DNA from: Dyella_A sp049445995
GTDB taxonomy: Bacteria; Pseudomonadota; Gammaproteobacteria; Xanthomonadales; Rhodanobacteraceae
Length of the DNA stretch: 31,332 nt
NCBI RefSeq assembly: GCF_049445995.1
Contig: NZ_JBMSDZ010000031.1
Coordinates: 1-31,332, forward strand
Reading direction: 5' to 3'
Numbering within the stretch: position 1 is the first letter of the stretch; every line of letters begins with the position of its first letter. Below, one piece after another: positions 17,115-24,689 of the stretch. The notes beneath the pieces are model-generated. The model was not told the DNA's origin. It saw nothing but the letters and a program-made list of their open reading frames with translations, and ran no database searches. Position numbers and translations under genes: made by a program.

Positions 17115-18334
17115 GGGGCCACCCCCAGCACCTTGCCGAGACGGTCGAGGAACCTGGGATGCCAGTAGACCCTGGGTTCCGGTGTGGCATCGGCCAGGAT
17201 GTGGAAGCTGCCGCGAAGGACATAGGGCTCCGTGACTCGCGCGCGGATGCGCAGGGATTCGATCTTCCCGGTTTCGAACTCCGCCCAGTTATAGAGGGTC
17301 GCGCCGGCATCGCGAAGCGCATCCTCGGCGCTATCGTCCTTCAGCTTCTCGAAGGCGACATCCTTATAGCGGCTCCACTCGTCGACGAGACGATCCTCAT
17401 ATTCCTCGACTTCTCCAGACACCAGCAGGTTCTCGCGTGCCCAAGCTGATCGTTGCTCGAACGAGCGGTAGTAGTCGAGGATTGCGCTCCTGATCCGGTT
17501 GGCGGAAATGCCGGTCTCGCGCAATTGCGCCACGAACAAGCGCGGATCGGTCTCAGTGTCGATCTCGTCGGCGGGCACCTTTCCACGGAAAGTAATGGGG
17601 AGGTTGTCCGCCTTGTATTCCTCGGCGAAGTCGGACAGCTTGTCTGAGACTTCGTAACCGAAGATTTCTTCTGCCCTGGCGCCACTGAGCTGCTTGATCA
17701 CGGCGTCAGTCCACCAGCCTTCCAGCCGTTCGAAGACAAACTCGCGGTGCTCGCGGCGGATGCTTCGCATGTGCTTGTCCCTGATGGTTGCCGGGATGTC
17801 ACCGATGCGTGGACTGCCGTCGAGGATCAGAATGCGTTCGAGAAAATCCTGCTTCTCGGTATCACTTAGTTCGTTGAACGCCGTGGTGATCGGCGCGATG
17901 AGTTGCGACGTCGACTTGGCAAGCGCGGCATCGGCCAACTCGGCCAGCGTGGCCGCATCGCCGGAGGCGACGGGCTGGTTGGGGAGGAGGCGAGCCAGGA
18001 ACGAGTCGGCCGATACCGTGCCGGTGGTAAACAAGAAAAATCGCAGGTTCGATGCAGCGCGACCATCACGCTTGTACCGCGCGAGCCAGATGTTGACGGA
18101 CTTCCAGAAGTCGGTCGACAGGCCGGTCAGCCTGTCGCCGACCGCCTTGTGCTTGAGCGAGGCCAGAGACTTGCCACCGCCTCCATCGATGAAATCGAGG
18201 TCGTCATCCTTTTCCAGAAAGACGGCGGTGTCCTCGGGCAATTGCAAGAGATGCAGCAGTGCGAGGCGTGCCTGGTAGATGTATCCCAGCCCCTGCTCGC
18301 CGGCTGAAAACCTGTCGGTGGATGCCTCGGCCAT
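17111..18334 (-). CDS. ABC-3C protein with Cap4/DUF4297-like nuclease domain
   Basis: A 407-residue protein. Near the N-terminus, GLGYIYQARLALLHLL (about 15-30), VFLEKDDDLDFIDGG and SLASLKHKA form the E...DD...xxK pattern of the PD-(D/E)XK nuclease domain seen in Cap4/DUF4297 effectors. The remainder, with FRGKVPADEIDTETDPR and FVAQLRETGISANRIR, fits the ABC-3C C-terminal region. It is the probable DNA-cleaving effector of the three-gene system. I choose the ATG at 18334, with AAGGA 7 nt upstream, over the TTG at 18340. The roughly 300 bp upstream (18335-18630) shows no gene and should hold the operon promoter. Confidence 0.78.
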   Translation of the reverse strand: MAEASTDRFSAGEQGLGYIYQARLALLHLLQLPEDTAVFLEKDDDLDFIDGGGGKSLASLKHKAVGDRLTGLSTDFWKSVNIWLARYKRDGRAASNLRFFLFTTGTVSADSFLARLLPNQPVASGDAATLAELADAALAKSTSQLIAPITTAFNELSDTEKQDFLERILILDGSPRIGDIPATIRDKHMRSIRREHREFVFERLEGWWTDAVIKQLSGARAEEIFGYEVSDKLSDFAEEYKADNLPITFRGKVPADEIDTETDPRLFVAQLRETGISANRIRSAILDYYRSFEQRSAWARENLLVSGEVEEYEDRLVDEWSRYKDVAFEKLKDDSAEDALRDAGATLYNWAEFETGKIESLRIRARVTEPYVLRGSFHILADATPEPRVYWHPRFLDRLGKVLGVAP

Positions 18335-18630
18335 GCCCAAGTCCTTATGTCCGCTTCGTGTGGCGGGTCCGGCGGCATAGCAGGGGCTGGCGCTGTTTTC
18401 GTTGCGCCATGGCGTACTTTACTTCGACTCCCCTGTGACTACGGCCGCAGACCCGATCCCAACGCCTGCCAGTCGTCAGCAATGGTAGCAAATTGGCCAA
18501 GCTGGCTTCAGATATGCATTTTCGGTAGCCTTGGCACATCGTTTTCGACTGTGGCTGAATTAGGAGAGCGTGGGGCAGAGCAACACGCCCAGGAACCCGA
18601 CAGGGGTTTGGTTGAAAATGCAGTCGATCT

Positions 18631-19296
18631 TCAACTGCAGCATCCTGTTCGACCTTCTTGCAGATGGGATCGGTAGGCATACTCGATCAGATCGCGGACC
18701 AGTTCGAGCAAGCCGCTCCACGGTAGGCCATCGAATGGATCGCCATGCGCGAGCGAGTTACGGATCTCAGCGAGAGTTGGTCGGGAAACATTCCCGCTGT
18801 TCGATTCGCCATGCGTCGCCCAACTACGGTGCAGCACGGGGATGATGGAGCCGCCGTAGCGCTGCGTGAAGGGAAGCTGGGCATCCGTGAGGCCATCGCC
18901 GTCTACCAGGTATTCAAGCAGGTCGTGCAGCATGGGTGCTTGCTTGCGCTTTTGTTTATTGCCCGCCTGCGCGTGTCGTTGGCGGAAGAACCCACCATAT
19001 CGGTCTGTCAGTGCCAGTTCGAGCGCGGTTAGCGCAACCAGCTCGCCGGCTTTCACGAGGTCTGCGTCCAGCCAAGCCAGCAAGTAGAGTCGCTGGGCGC
19101 GACGGAATTTATCGCCGACGATGCGTGGGGCGACCGCATGTAGCCCACGTTCCTCGATGAACGCCTGCCATTCCTGGAAGTGGCGGAAGGGGAGCATGGC
19201 GGTCGGATTTCCCGCTTGGGGCCATGGCATAACGAAAGGCGCATCGGCGCGGTCGAGATTGAACGATGCGATGTCGAAAAGAGCCGTTGTATTCAT
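18631..19296 (-). CDS. HEPN-motif hypothetical protein
   Basis: A 221-residue, mostly helical soluble protein. Near its C-terminus is EIRNSLAHGDPF (R179, H184), the R-X4-H signature of HEPN domains, many of which are RNases or toxin/abortive-infection effectors. The upstream region (LLAWLDADLVKAGELVALTALELALTDRY) fits the long helices of a HEPN fold. Alternative starts at 19317 and 19311 exist; 19296 is slightly preferred because a GGA lies about 10 nt upstream. It may be a solo HEPN toxin or an accessory of the ABC-3C operon about 300 bp downstream. Confidence 0.6.
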   Translation of the reverse strand: MNTTALFDIASFNLDRADAPFVMPWPQAGNPTAMLPFRHFQEWQAFIEERGLHAVAPRIVGDKFRRAQRLYLLAWLDADLVKAGELVALTALELALTDRYGGFFRQRHAQAGNKQKRKQAPMLHDLLEYLVDGDGLTDAQLPFTQRYGGSIIPVLHRSWATHGESNSGNVSRPTLAEIRNSLAHGDPFDGLPWSGLLELVRDLIEYAYRSHLQEGRTGCCS

Positions 19297-19348
19297 AACC
19301 GTTTTATCCATCTGCATGGATCATCAGTGCGATAGCGTCTCGGTGCTC

Positions 19349-19636
19349 CACCGTCGGGCTCGCGGGCTGTGCCCCGCGCCTCGTGCCGAGTCGCGGCCAT
19401 ACGGCTTTGATCCCTGACGTCTCCAGCCCTCGCGGGCCTGCGCGCTCCGCTTGCCGGCTTTGTAGGTGGCAGGGCGGTCTTGCTGTTTCCCACCGTATCA
19501 CGGCGTGCTCGCCGTCAAGGGCTTCGCGCCGATGGCGCGTGTGGCTGTGACCACCTTCGATCCCTGACAGCTTGTGTTGCGCCGTGAAGGCTCCGGTTCC
19601 GGACAATGCTGCCCGAGCAGCCGGAGCACGATCATG
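19349..19636 (+). repeat. Long GC-rich leader repeat, copy 1
   Basis: A roughly 285 bp sequence starting CCACCGTCGGGCTCGCGGG and ending with GCCGGAGCACGATCATG. It is a diverged copy of 28654-28929, with the same segments in order: CTTTGATCCCTGACG, GGGCCTGCGCGCTCCGCTTG, ACGGCGTGCTCGCCGTCAAGGG, and a ribosome-binding GGAG before an ATG. It contains GCCGTCAAGGG (19511-19521), which can pair imperfectly with CCCTGACAGC downstream. It is probably an untranslated leader or promoter region of backbone genes. Its left edge abuts the minus-strand HEPN gene. Confidence 0.75.
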
Positions 19637-19723
19637 TCGCACATCCTCGTACTCCCGACGCCTCGCCGTTGGTGCATGATGCGCGCGGCGGTTATCTACC
19701 GGCGGCCGTCAATCAAACCCTAG
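19634..19723 (+). CDS. Short ORF after leader copy 1, probable gene remnant
   Basis: A 29-codon frame (MSHILVLPTPRRW..., stop TAG) begins at the ATG placed exactly where the leader repeat's second copy starts a 128-residue gene, with GGAG upstream. It is too short to recognise and is followed by decayed radC sequence, so it is more likely a truncated relic than a working gene. Confidence 0.3.
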   Translation: MSHILVLPTPRRWCMMRAAVIYRRPSIKP

Positions 19724-19769
19724 TAGCGGCGCGCTAGGCGATTGATCAGAAGATGCAGCGCAGCGCGAA

Positions 19770-19890
19770 TTTGGTTCGCCAGTCGCCGTGAAGGTGTACC
19801 TGTCGCGAAGTTGGCAGCCTCAACCACGAGTTGTTTGCAGTCCTGTTTATCGACAACCGCATCAGTCCGCACAAGGTTTCACCAACCCGA
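19770..19890 (+). pseudogene. radC: Decayed radC fragment
   Basis: Across shifting frames the sequence encodes recognisable pieces of RadC: around 19785 VKVYLSR, then AKLAA, then (L)NHELFAVLFIDNRI at about 19825-19866, which aligns with the QFHIMWLDNRHRI region of RadC proteins generally. The pieces lie in different frames, so indels have destroyed the gene, and the JAMM motif that should follow is absent. An intact radC starts about 300 bp downstream. From 19890 to 20189 I see no gene, only the leader of that radC. Confidence 0.6.
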
Positions 19891-20189
19891 GCCACCTGTT
19901 TTCACAGTAATGCAGGCATCGGCCGCCCCACCGTCTCACAGCACGTTTGCTCATCGAGATGGATGCGTGCCCCCAACCGACTGATCGCTCACGTCACCCT
20001 CGACGGCTCGGTTGCGCTGGATGTGGGCAAGGTTTGCTTCGCGGTCGGCTGACGCAAGGGATGAACCCTCGTCCACTGCGTTCCCGCCCTCCAGCGTCCG
20101 CGCGGCGGCCGCTTCCAGGTGCTGCCAGCCTTTTCCCGCTTCGCGTCCCGAGGCCCACGGCGCAATCCGGCGTTGAGGGAGAACAAGAC

Positions 20190-20675
20190 ATGAGCATCGC
20201 GCGCGACGTCCTGGGGCACTATACGATCACCGGCCCGCAAACGGAGAACGACATCCTTGAGGCTGCGGAGGACATCCTGCGCCGCAAGCTCGAACGGCTC
20301 GGCAGCGTGGGCAACCCGAAAGACAGCTCAGACTTCTTGCGGATGAGGCTGGGTGCCCTGAAAGCTGAGCAATTCCACATCATGTGGCTTGACAACCGAC
20401 ATCGCATCCTGGATGTCCAAAAGCTTTTTGACGGCACCGTGGACGGCGCGAGTGTCCACCCGCGGGAGGTCGTGCGAGCAGCACTCAACATCAACGCCAG
20501 CGCAGCCATCCTGGCTCACAATCACCCGAGCGGAGTCCCCGAGCCCAGCGCCGCCGACCGCGCCATTACCCACGAATTGCGGGACGTTCTCCAGCTGATC
20601 GGCGTGCGGATCCTCGACCACATCGTGGTCGGCGCCACCGAGACAGTGAGCATGGCAAGCCGGGGCCTCATCTGA
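20190..20675 (+). CDS. radC: RadC family JAMM/MPN protein
   Basis: A 161-residue RadC-like protein consisting of the MPN+ (JAMM) domain: LDNRHRILDVQKLFDGTVDG, HPREVVRAALNINASAAI, then the metal-binding motif AHNHPSGVPEPSAAD (H110, H112, D123). It lacks the N-terminal HhH region of chromosomal RadC, as is usual for ICE- and island-borne forms. It is a predicted Zn hydrolase, with exact function in mobile elements unknown. The ATG at 20190 follows GAGGGAGAACAAGAC. It is convergent with the H-NS gene. Confidence 0.9.
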   Translation: MSIARDVLGHYTITGPQTENDILEAAEDILRRKLERLGSVGNPKDSSDFLRMRLGALKAEQFHIMWLDNRHRILDVQKLFDGTVDGASVHPREVVRAALNINASAAILAHNHPSGVPEPSAADRAITHELRDVLQLIGVRILDHIVVGATETVSMASRGLI

Positions 20676-20691
20676 GGCCCCGCTACTCAGA

Positions 20692-21102
20692 TCACTTGGC
20701 CGCCTTCCGGGCGGCCTTTTTTTCTGGCGATTTCTTCGCCGCCGCTTTTGCCGTCGACTTTTTGGCCGGCGTCTTCGAGATCAAGAGCGATTCAGCAGTG
20801 ACGCCCGATTTCTTGAGGGCTGCCTGGAACCATGCGGGAGACTTTCCATGCCCTGTCCACGTCTGCGATGCATCAGCAGGATTGCGATATTTCGGGACGC
20901 CGGCCCCCGCTCGCTTGCCACGTTTGCCGCCACGAGCGGAATAGACGTCTGAAAGTTGAAGACCTGCAGCTTTCAGGATACCGTCAATTTTCGCCTTGAC
21001 GTTCTGAATGTGTTCCGCGCGAGCGGTTTCCATTCGTGATTGAGCTTGAGCGATCAGCGCCTGGAGTTCTTTCGGTGAGAGTCCATCGAGTTTGACAGCC
21101 AT
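20692..21102 (-). CDS. H-NS family nucleoid-associated protein
   Basis: A 136-residue protein. The N-terminal helices (LSPKELQALIAQAQSRMETA) fit the oligomerisation region, and the DNA-binding domain is visible in KYRNPADASQTWTGHGKSPAWFQ (about 71-93), an H-NS consensus with GHGKSP in place of the usual GRGR-P loop. A Lys/Ala-rich tail (KKSTAKAAAKKSPEKKAARKAAK-type) follows and resembles histone H1-like tails. Such proteins silence AT-rich foreign DNA and are common on ICEs. The ATG at 21102 has GAGGA 7 nt upstream; the TTG before it is less likely. Confidence 0.9.
   Translation of the reverse strand: MAVKLDGLSPKELQALIAQAQSRMETARAEHIQNVKAKIDGILKAAGLQLSDVYSARGGKRGKRAGAGVPKYRNPADASQTWTGHGKSPAWFQAALKKSGVTAESLLISKTPAKKSTAKAAAKKSPEKKAARKAAK
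20698..20723 (+). terminator. Rho-independent terminator of radC, inside the 3' end of the H-NS gene
   Basis: GGCCGCC (20698-20704) pairs with GGCGGCC (20710-20716), followed by seven T residues. The same bases encode the last lysine/alanine-rich residues of the convergent H-NS-family gene. A second perfect hairpin, GGGGCCTCA/TGAGGCCCC (20662-20681), spans the radC stop codon. Confidence 0.85.
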
Positions 21103-21709
21103 CAAATATCCTCATTTATGGTGGTTTGTACCTGCGAGATTAGCGCGAAACCGGGCCAAGCTAGTGCGTCCCCTACGGGCCATGTGTCGGGTACTCCGCA
21201 CGCGCACTGCGTTGCGCCCATTCCGGCCTGACCCCCTGCGCCTCCGTCGACCTGGGGTCGCCTGCGCGCACTGCTTGCGGGTAGCCCGCTTGTCTGATTC
21301 ACGAAACAGGTCCCGCGGGCCGGGCAGGGTGGTGGCTACTCTGCGATAGGCTCAACGCCAGTCGAAAACATCACCCATCGGGCATGTGCAGCACGAAGTG
21401 GCCTAACCGCAATGGGCCACTGACATCGAATCCGTCGTGAATCGCAGTGCTTCGGTGAGCAGATTGGTCCGGTCAGGAGTGATCGGCACGGAAGCGGGGC
21501 GGCAAGAAGCGCTCAGCGTTTCCCGGCGTTGGGGCGGCTGCTCAATCGAGCGACAGTAGCAGTCCGCGACCCGCGCAACCCACAAGGGGTGCTCCACGGT
21601 GTTTCGCCCTGCGTTCCTCACCAGCGTTCGTTCCTTCGGTGCTGCAGGTCTTCTCCGGCCCGCTGTCCTGGGCTCGCGCAACCGCGCTACCCAAACCAGG
21701 AGAAGCACC
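21103..21709. other. About 600 bp non-coding stretch: hns promoter and long leader of the next gene
   Basis: No convincing gene is present. The left end must hold the promoter of the minus-strand H-NS gene. The right part (about 21570-21709) is GC-rich leader sequence ending in CAGGAGAAGCACC before the ATG at 21710, like the other backbone gene leaders in this island. Confidence 0.5.
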
Positions 21710-21943
21710 ATGAGCAAGAACACCGTCCCCAAGACTGCCCCGAAGACCGCCGATCGTCTGGACGCTTTTACCATCCGCGAATTCACCGACAAGGCCACTG
21801 GCGAAATCCGCCACGATTGGAACCGCATCGGTGTCGCGTTTCCCAACAACGACGGCAAGGGCTTCCGCGTCGTGCTGACGAGCCTCCCGATCGATGGCGT
21901 GGTCGTTCTGCGCAACTACGAGCCGAAGGAAGCCGCGGAGTAA
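21710..21943 (+). CDS. Small conserved island protein (77 aa)
   Basis: A 77-residue soluble protein beginning MSKNTVPKTAPKTADRLD, with FTIREFTDKATGEIRHDWNR and RVVLTSLPIDGVVVLR forming probable beta strands. I recognise it only as the kind of short protein found in ICE backbones and assign no function. GGAG lies about 8 nt before the ATG, and a terminator follows immediately. Confidence 0.75.
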   Translation: MSKNTVPKTAPKTADRLDAFTIREFTDKATGEIRHDWNRIGVAFPNNDGKGFRVVLTSLPIDGVVVLRNYEPKEAAE

Positions 21944-21957
21944 TTCGCTTACACCGG

Positions 21958-21977
21958 ACCGGCCCTACGGGGCCGGT
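21958..21977 (+). terminator. Rho-independent terminator
   Basis: ACCGGCCC (21958-21965) and GGGCCGGT (21970-21977) form an 8-bp stem with loop TACG, followed by TTCGCTTTG. It ends the 21710 gene. Confidence 0.8.
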
Positions 21978-22037
21978 TTCGCTTTGTTCGCGGGGAGGGG
22001 CGACCCTTTTCAGGGCGCGATCTCATAATATCGAGAA

Positions 22038-22715
22038 ATGACACGACCAGACACAGAATCAGTCGGTGCCAACCCACTTCCTCTTGATGTACAGCTTGAG
22101 CGATCCAGGCAACTGGTCACGTGGTTACGCGCATCTGTAGGCCTCATAGGCTTTCCAAAACAGACGCGAGCGATCTTGGTCGCGCCATCGATTCAACTTG
22201 CGCTTGCGCACCATGCGGCACTTGTGACCTTGGCTGAAGGTAATCACAGAGCATCCTTGCTGGCGCTTGTTCGTCCCGTATACGAAGCTTATGTTTGGTC
22301 GGCGCGGACGCTTCGCATCGCGACCGATGATCAGTTGCGGCTACTGGCGGAGGGCAAGCTGACGACTGGGCTGGAAGCACGAATTCGTGCGCTGGATCGT
22401 GCAGGGTTCTTTGACCAGTCCATGCTCACCGATATGAAGCCTTTGATCAGGCGAATGGATGGATTCGTGCATGGGGAATTTGAACACATGCGATATCGCA
22501 TCCATCGCGATGCCGTGATCGCGCGCTACCCAGATGGCCTGATTGTTGATGCACTCCAAGTGGCCGACCTATTTGCCGTCATGGCCTTATTGGAAGGGCC
22601 GGCTATGGCGCCCGATGTCGAGCTCGGAGATCGACTGGACGGTGAATCGAGGATTTTGCTTGGGCTGAGCTCCGGCGAAGGGCGCATCGTGCAAATAGAT
22701 GATGGGCAGGGATAG
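22038..22715 (+). CDS. Hypothetical helical protein (DUF6988-like)
   Basis: A 225-residue soluble helical protein. The segments ASLLALVRPVYEAYVWSART (about 74-94) and MDGFVHGEFEHMRYR (about 140-155) resemble DUF6988-type proteins, which have long helices and a conserved acidic/His patch reminiscent of HEPN-like folds. That assignment is tentative. The start ATG follows CATAATATCGAGAA, with only a weak ribosome binding site. The stop lies 3 nt before the GTG of the next gene, so the two are probably cotranscribed. Confidence 0.65.
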   Translation: MTRPDTESVGANPLPLDVQLERSRQLVTWLRASVGLIGFPKQTRAILVAPSIQLALAHHAALVTLAEGNHRASLLALVRPVYEAYVWSARTLRIATDDQLRLLAEGKLTTGLEARIRALDRAGFFDQSMLTDMKPLIRRMDGFVHGEFEHMRYRIHRDAVIARYPDGLIVDALQVADLFAVMALLEGPAMAPDVELGDRLDGESRILLGLSSGEGRIVQIDDGQG

Positions 22716-22718
22716 GCC

Positions 22719-23033
22719 GTGGACGTCACCCTCATTCCCTTCGCGCTGCGCGAATCTGACCAGCGGTTCGTTGGCGTAGGCGACGTGGCCGCCGGTCTCG
22801 CCTGCGGTTGCATCTGCCCCTCGTGCAAGTCACGCCTGATAGCGCGGAAGGGGGCCATCAAGGTCTGGCACTTCGCCCACGCCAGCCGCGCGGATGGCCA
22901 GCACACGGAGACCGATTGCGATTACTCGTGGGCGGTTTCGGTACGGCTCATGGCACGGCAGCTGCTCAGCGATGGGCTCCATCTCGCCGACGTCCCCCGG
23001 CTTTTCGTCATCGCTGACGCACCGCCTATCTAA
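22719..23033 (+). CDS. CoiA-like zinc-ribbon protein, apparently truncated
   Basis: A 104-residue protein starting at GTG. It shows the CoiA N-terminal zinc ribbon: CGCICPSCKSRLIARKG with KVWHFAHAS. In CoiA-type proteins a nuclease core follows. Here the chain stops after RLMARQLLSDGLHL and a short tail, before any PD-(D/E)XK strands. Its stop codon overlaps the stop of the convergent minus-strand TIR-like gene. I infer that insertion of the operon at 23030-28490 removed the 3' part of this gene. Confidence 0.7.
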   Translation: MDVTLIPFALRESDQRFVGVGDVAAGLACGCICPSCKSRLIARKGAIKVWHFAHASRADGQHTETDCDYSWAVSVRLMARQLLSDGLHLADVPRLFVIADAPPI

Positions 23034-24331
23034 GCTCTTTCTCGAAACCGCTCCGGATCGAAATGCTGCAATATCCGAGTTACTTCAGCCTCAGTGCTTC
23101 GCTCCAGGGCAAACAAGTCTCTGACTCGGTTGTAGGCACTAGTGAGATACGTCAATTGTGCTTCCGGGCTCCAGTCTTGGCTTTGCCTGATTTCGCGGGC
23201 GTCGTTTCGTCGTGATGGCGTCCGATCGCTTTGCCATTCAGAGAACCACTGAAGATCCCTGACGCCGAAGAGTCCCGCCTCGACCTGGCGGGTCTTCAGC
23301 GCTTGAAAGCGGTCCATCACTGCCATTGCCTTGCGCAGCAACTGTGACCACTGCCCGAGCATCGGTTGATCCCTGAGCAAGAGTTGACCCTGATGCTGGG
23401 CGATCACGCTGCCATGCAGCATCCAGAATTCGCCCGTATCGGTGAAGAACATGGTCATGTTGGTGGAGGATGCATTACCTGATTCCTGCAGATCAGTGAT
23501 CCAATAGCGAACGTATCCCTCTGCCGTCGCTCCAAAATTGCCGCTGCTTCCGCTATCGCCTGGCGCTTCGACGCTCTCCGATTGGTTCAGTTTGGCGATG
23601 TCAGAAACTGACGGGGCACCATTCTTCCAGCCGGCAGGGATGATCCGCATGAAGGCACGCGGCACGTCCGGCGTCACAATCGTCTCGCGTCGCGCCCCTC
23701 CAAAGGCGTCATTGTGTGTCAGGGTATCGCCTGCCGAGGCCCAAATAGAGTAGTTGTCTACCTTCGAAGCAACGCCATCAATTCTGGCTGCAGTCGCCAG
23801 GTCTTCGGCACGTTCCTCAAGATTGATCCGCAGGGCTTCCTTGAGTTCTTTGACGAGCTTCGACCGAACCGCTGCGCGGGTTGGTTTGTCAGCAGCTTCA
23901 TTCAGCACGAACGTGACGACACGCCGTTGGCGAATATCGAAGGGTAGATCTTCCATCTTCGCGCCACTGGCCATGTTCAGGATGCCGATGACGCGCTCCC
24001 AGCCAGGTCTGTGCATTGCCCATCCGAGTTCGATCATCACGTTGGGATTCGGCAGCCACTTTCCGTCTGGAGACCGTGCGATGGGGGTGAGGTCAGCGAC
24101 GAACACGGCCGCATCCGCAATCTTATTGAGGATGGTCGCAGCGATGTCGGCCATGCCACGTTCGCCCTTGGTGTCGTGGTCAATCTCGGGCCGGTCTGCG
24201 TCATCAACGCCGATCTCTTCGGCAACTTGAGCGATTGCATCGACCAGGGCTTCGCGGATGAAATGGCGACAGGTCTTGGGCGAATAGTCGCTCTGCCAAG
24301 ACCAGAATATTTTTGCTGTGTGGCCGGTCAT
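23030..24331 (-). CDS. TIR-like/predicted nucleotide-binding effector protein
   Basis: A 433-residue protein, last gene of a four-gene operon. Residues about 5-150 resemble the TIR-like predicted nucleotide-binding domain: KIFWSWQSD (7-15), FIREALVDAI, DHDTKGERGMADIA, AAVFVADLTPIA, and NPNVMIELGWA (E101). In related effectors this acidic residue lies in an NAD-cleaving or nucleotide-binding pocket. The C-terminal 280 residues are unrecognised and may be a sensor. The ATG at 24331 directly precedes the conserved domain; the open frame continues upstream but overlaps the preceding gene. The gap to that gene is 31 bp. Confidence 0.7.
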   Translation of the reverse strand: MTGHTAKIFWSWQSDYSPKTCRHFIREALVDAIAQVAEEIGVDDADRPEIDHDTKGERGMADIAATILNKIADAAVFVADLTPIARSPDGKWLPNPNVMIELGWAMHRPGWERVIGILNMASGAKMEDLPFDIRQRRVVTFVLNEAADKPTRAAVRSKLVKELKEALRINLEERAEDLATAARIDGVASKVDNYSIWASAGDTLTHNDAFGGARRETIVTPDVPRAFMRIIPAGWKNGAPSVSDIAKLNQSESVEAPGDSGSSGNFGATAEGYVRYWITDLQESGNASSTNMTMFFTDTGEFWMLHGSVIAQHQGQLLLRDQPMLGQWSQLLRKAMAVMDRFQALKTRQVEAGLFGVRDLQWFSEWQSDRTPSRRNDAREIRQSQDWSPEAQLTYLTSAYNRVRDLFALERSTEAEVTRILQHFDPERFRERA

Positions 24332-24362
24332 TACTGTCTCATCGTCATGGGAGGGATACCGG

Positions 24363-24689
24363 TCAGTGACCGTTGTTGAGGCGGCGAAGCAAGGTTCGTG
24401 CGGTGATAAGGCCAAGGTGCAGTCGGAATGTGCTGTGATCTTCGTCCGAGAGGCCCGGATGCGAGCCACCGGTATGCAGCATCTTGAACAGGCCGTTCAA
24501 ATAGTTCTTTCCATCGTTGGTCCATTCGTTCCTGCTTCTCGACAAGAAGCCGCGCTCCGCCAGCCAGGCGCGACGGTCCTCGCTCGAAGGGGTGTGCAGA
24601 GTTCGGGTGTTGATGCCTGTGCTTAGTCCAAGGAGGAATGTCGTGGACCCAATTGAAACTCGCGCCGCGCGCAGTTCGTGATCGTGCAC
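24363..24689 (-). CDS. Small helical protein in the helicase/TIR operon, possible abortive-infection-type fold
   Basis: A 108-residue protein. The C-terminal half, HTGGSHPGLSDEDHSTF followed by RLHLGLITARTLLRRL, resembles the terminal helices of some HEPN/Abi-like proteins, but this is from pattern memory only. The N-terminal half includes SSEDRRAWLAERGFLSR. The only good in-frame start is GTG at 24689, which makes it overlap the upstream TM-protein gene by 67 bp. A start downstream or a frameshifted fusion product cannot be excluded. Confidence 0.55.
   Translation of the reverse strand: MHDHELRAARVSIGSTTFLLGLSTGINTRTLHTPSSEDRRAWLAERGFLSRSRNEWTNDGKNYLNGLFKMLHTGGSHPGLSDEDHSTFRLHLGLITARTLLRRLNNGH

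Noticed and set aside
18345..18680. Minus-strand 111-codon frame upstream of the ABC-3C operon
   Set aside because: It overlaps the 3' end of the HEPN gene and the promoter region, has no ribosome binding site and no family-like sequence.
21403..21915. Minus-strand 170-codon frame overlapping the 21710 gene
   Set aside because: It is antisense to a gene with a strong ribosome binding site and terminator, with low-complexity Arg-rich composition.
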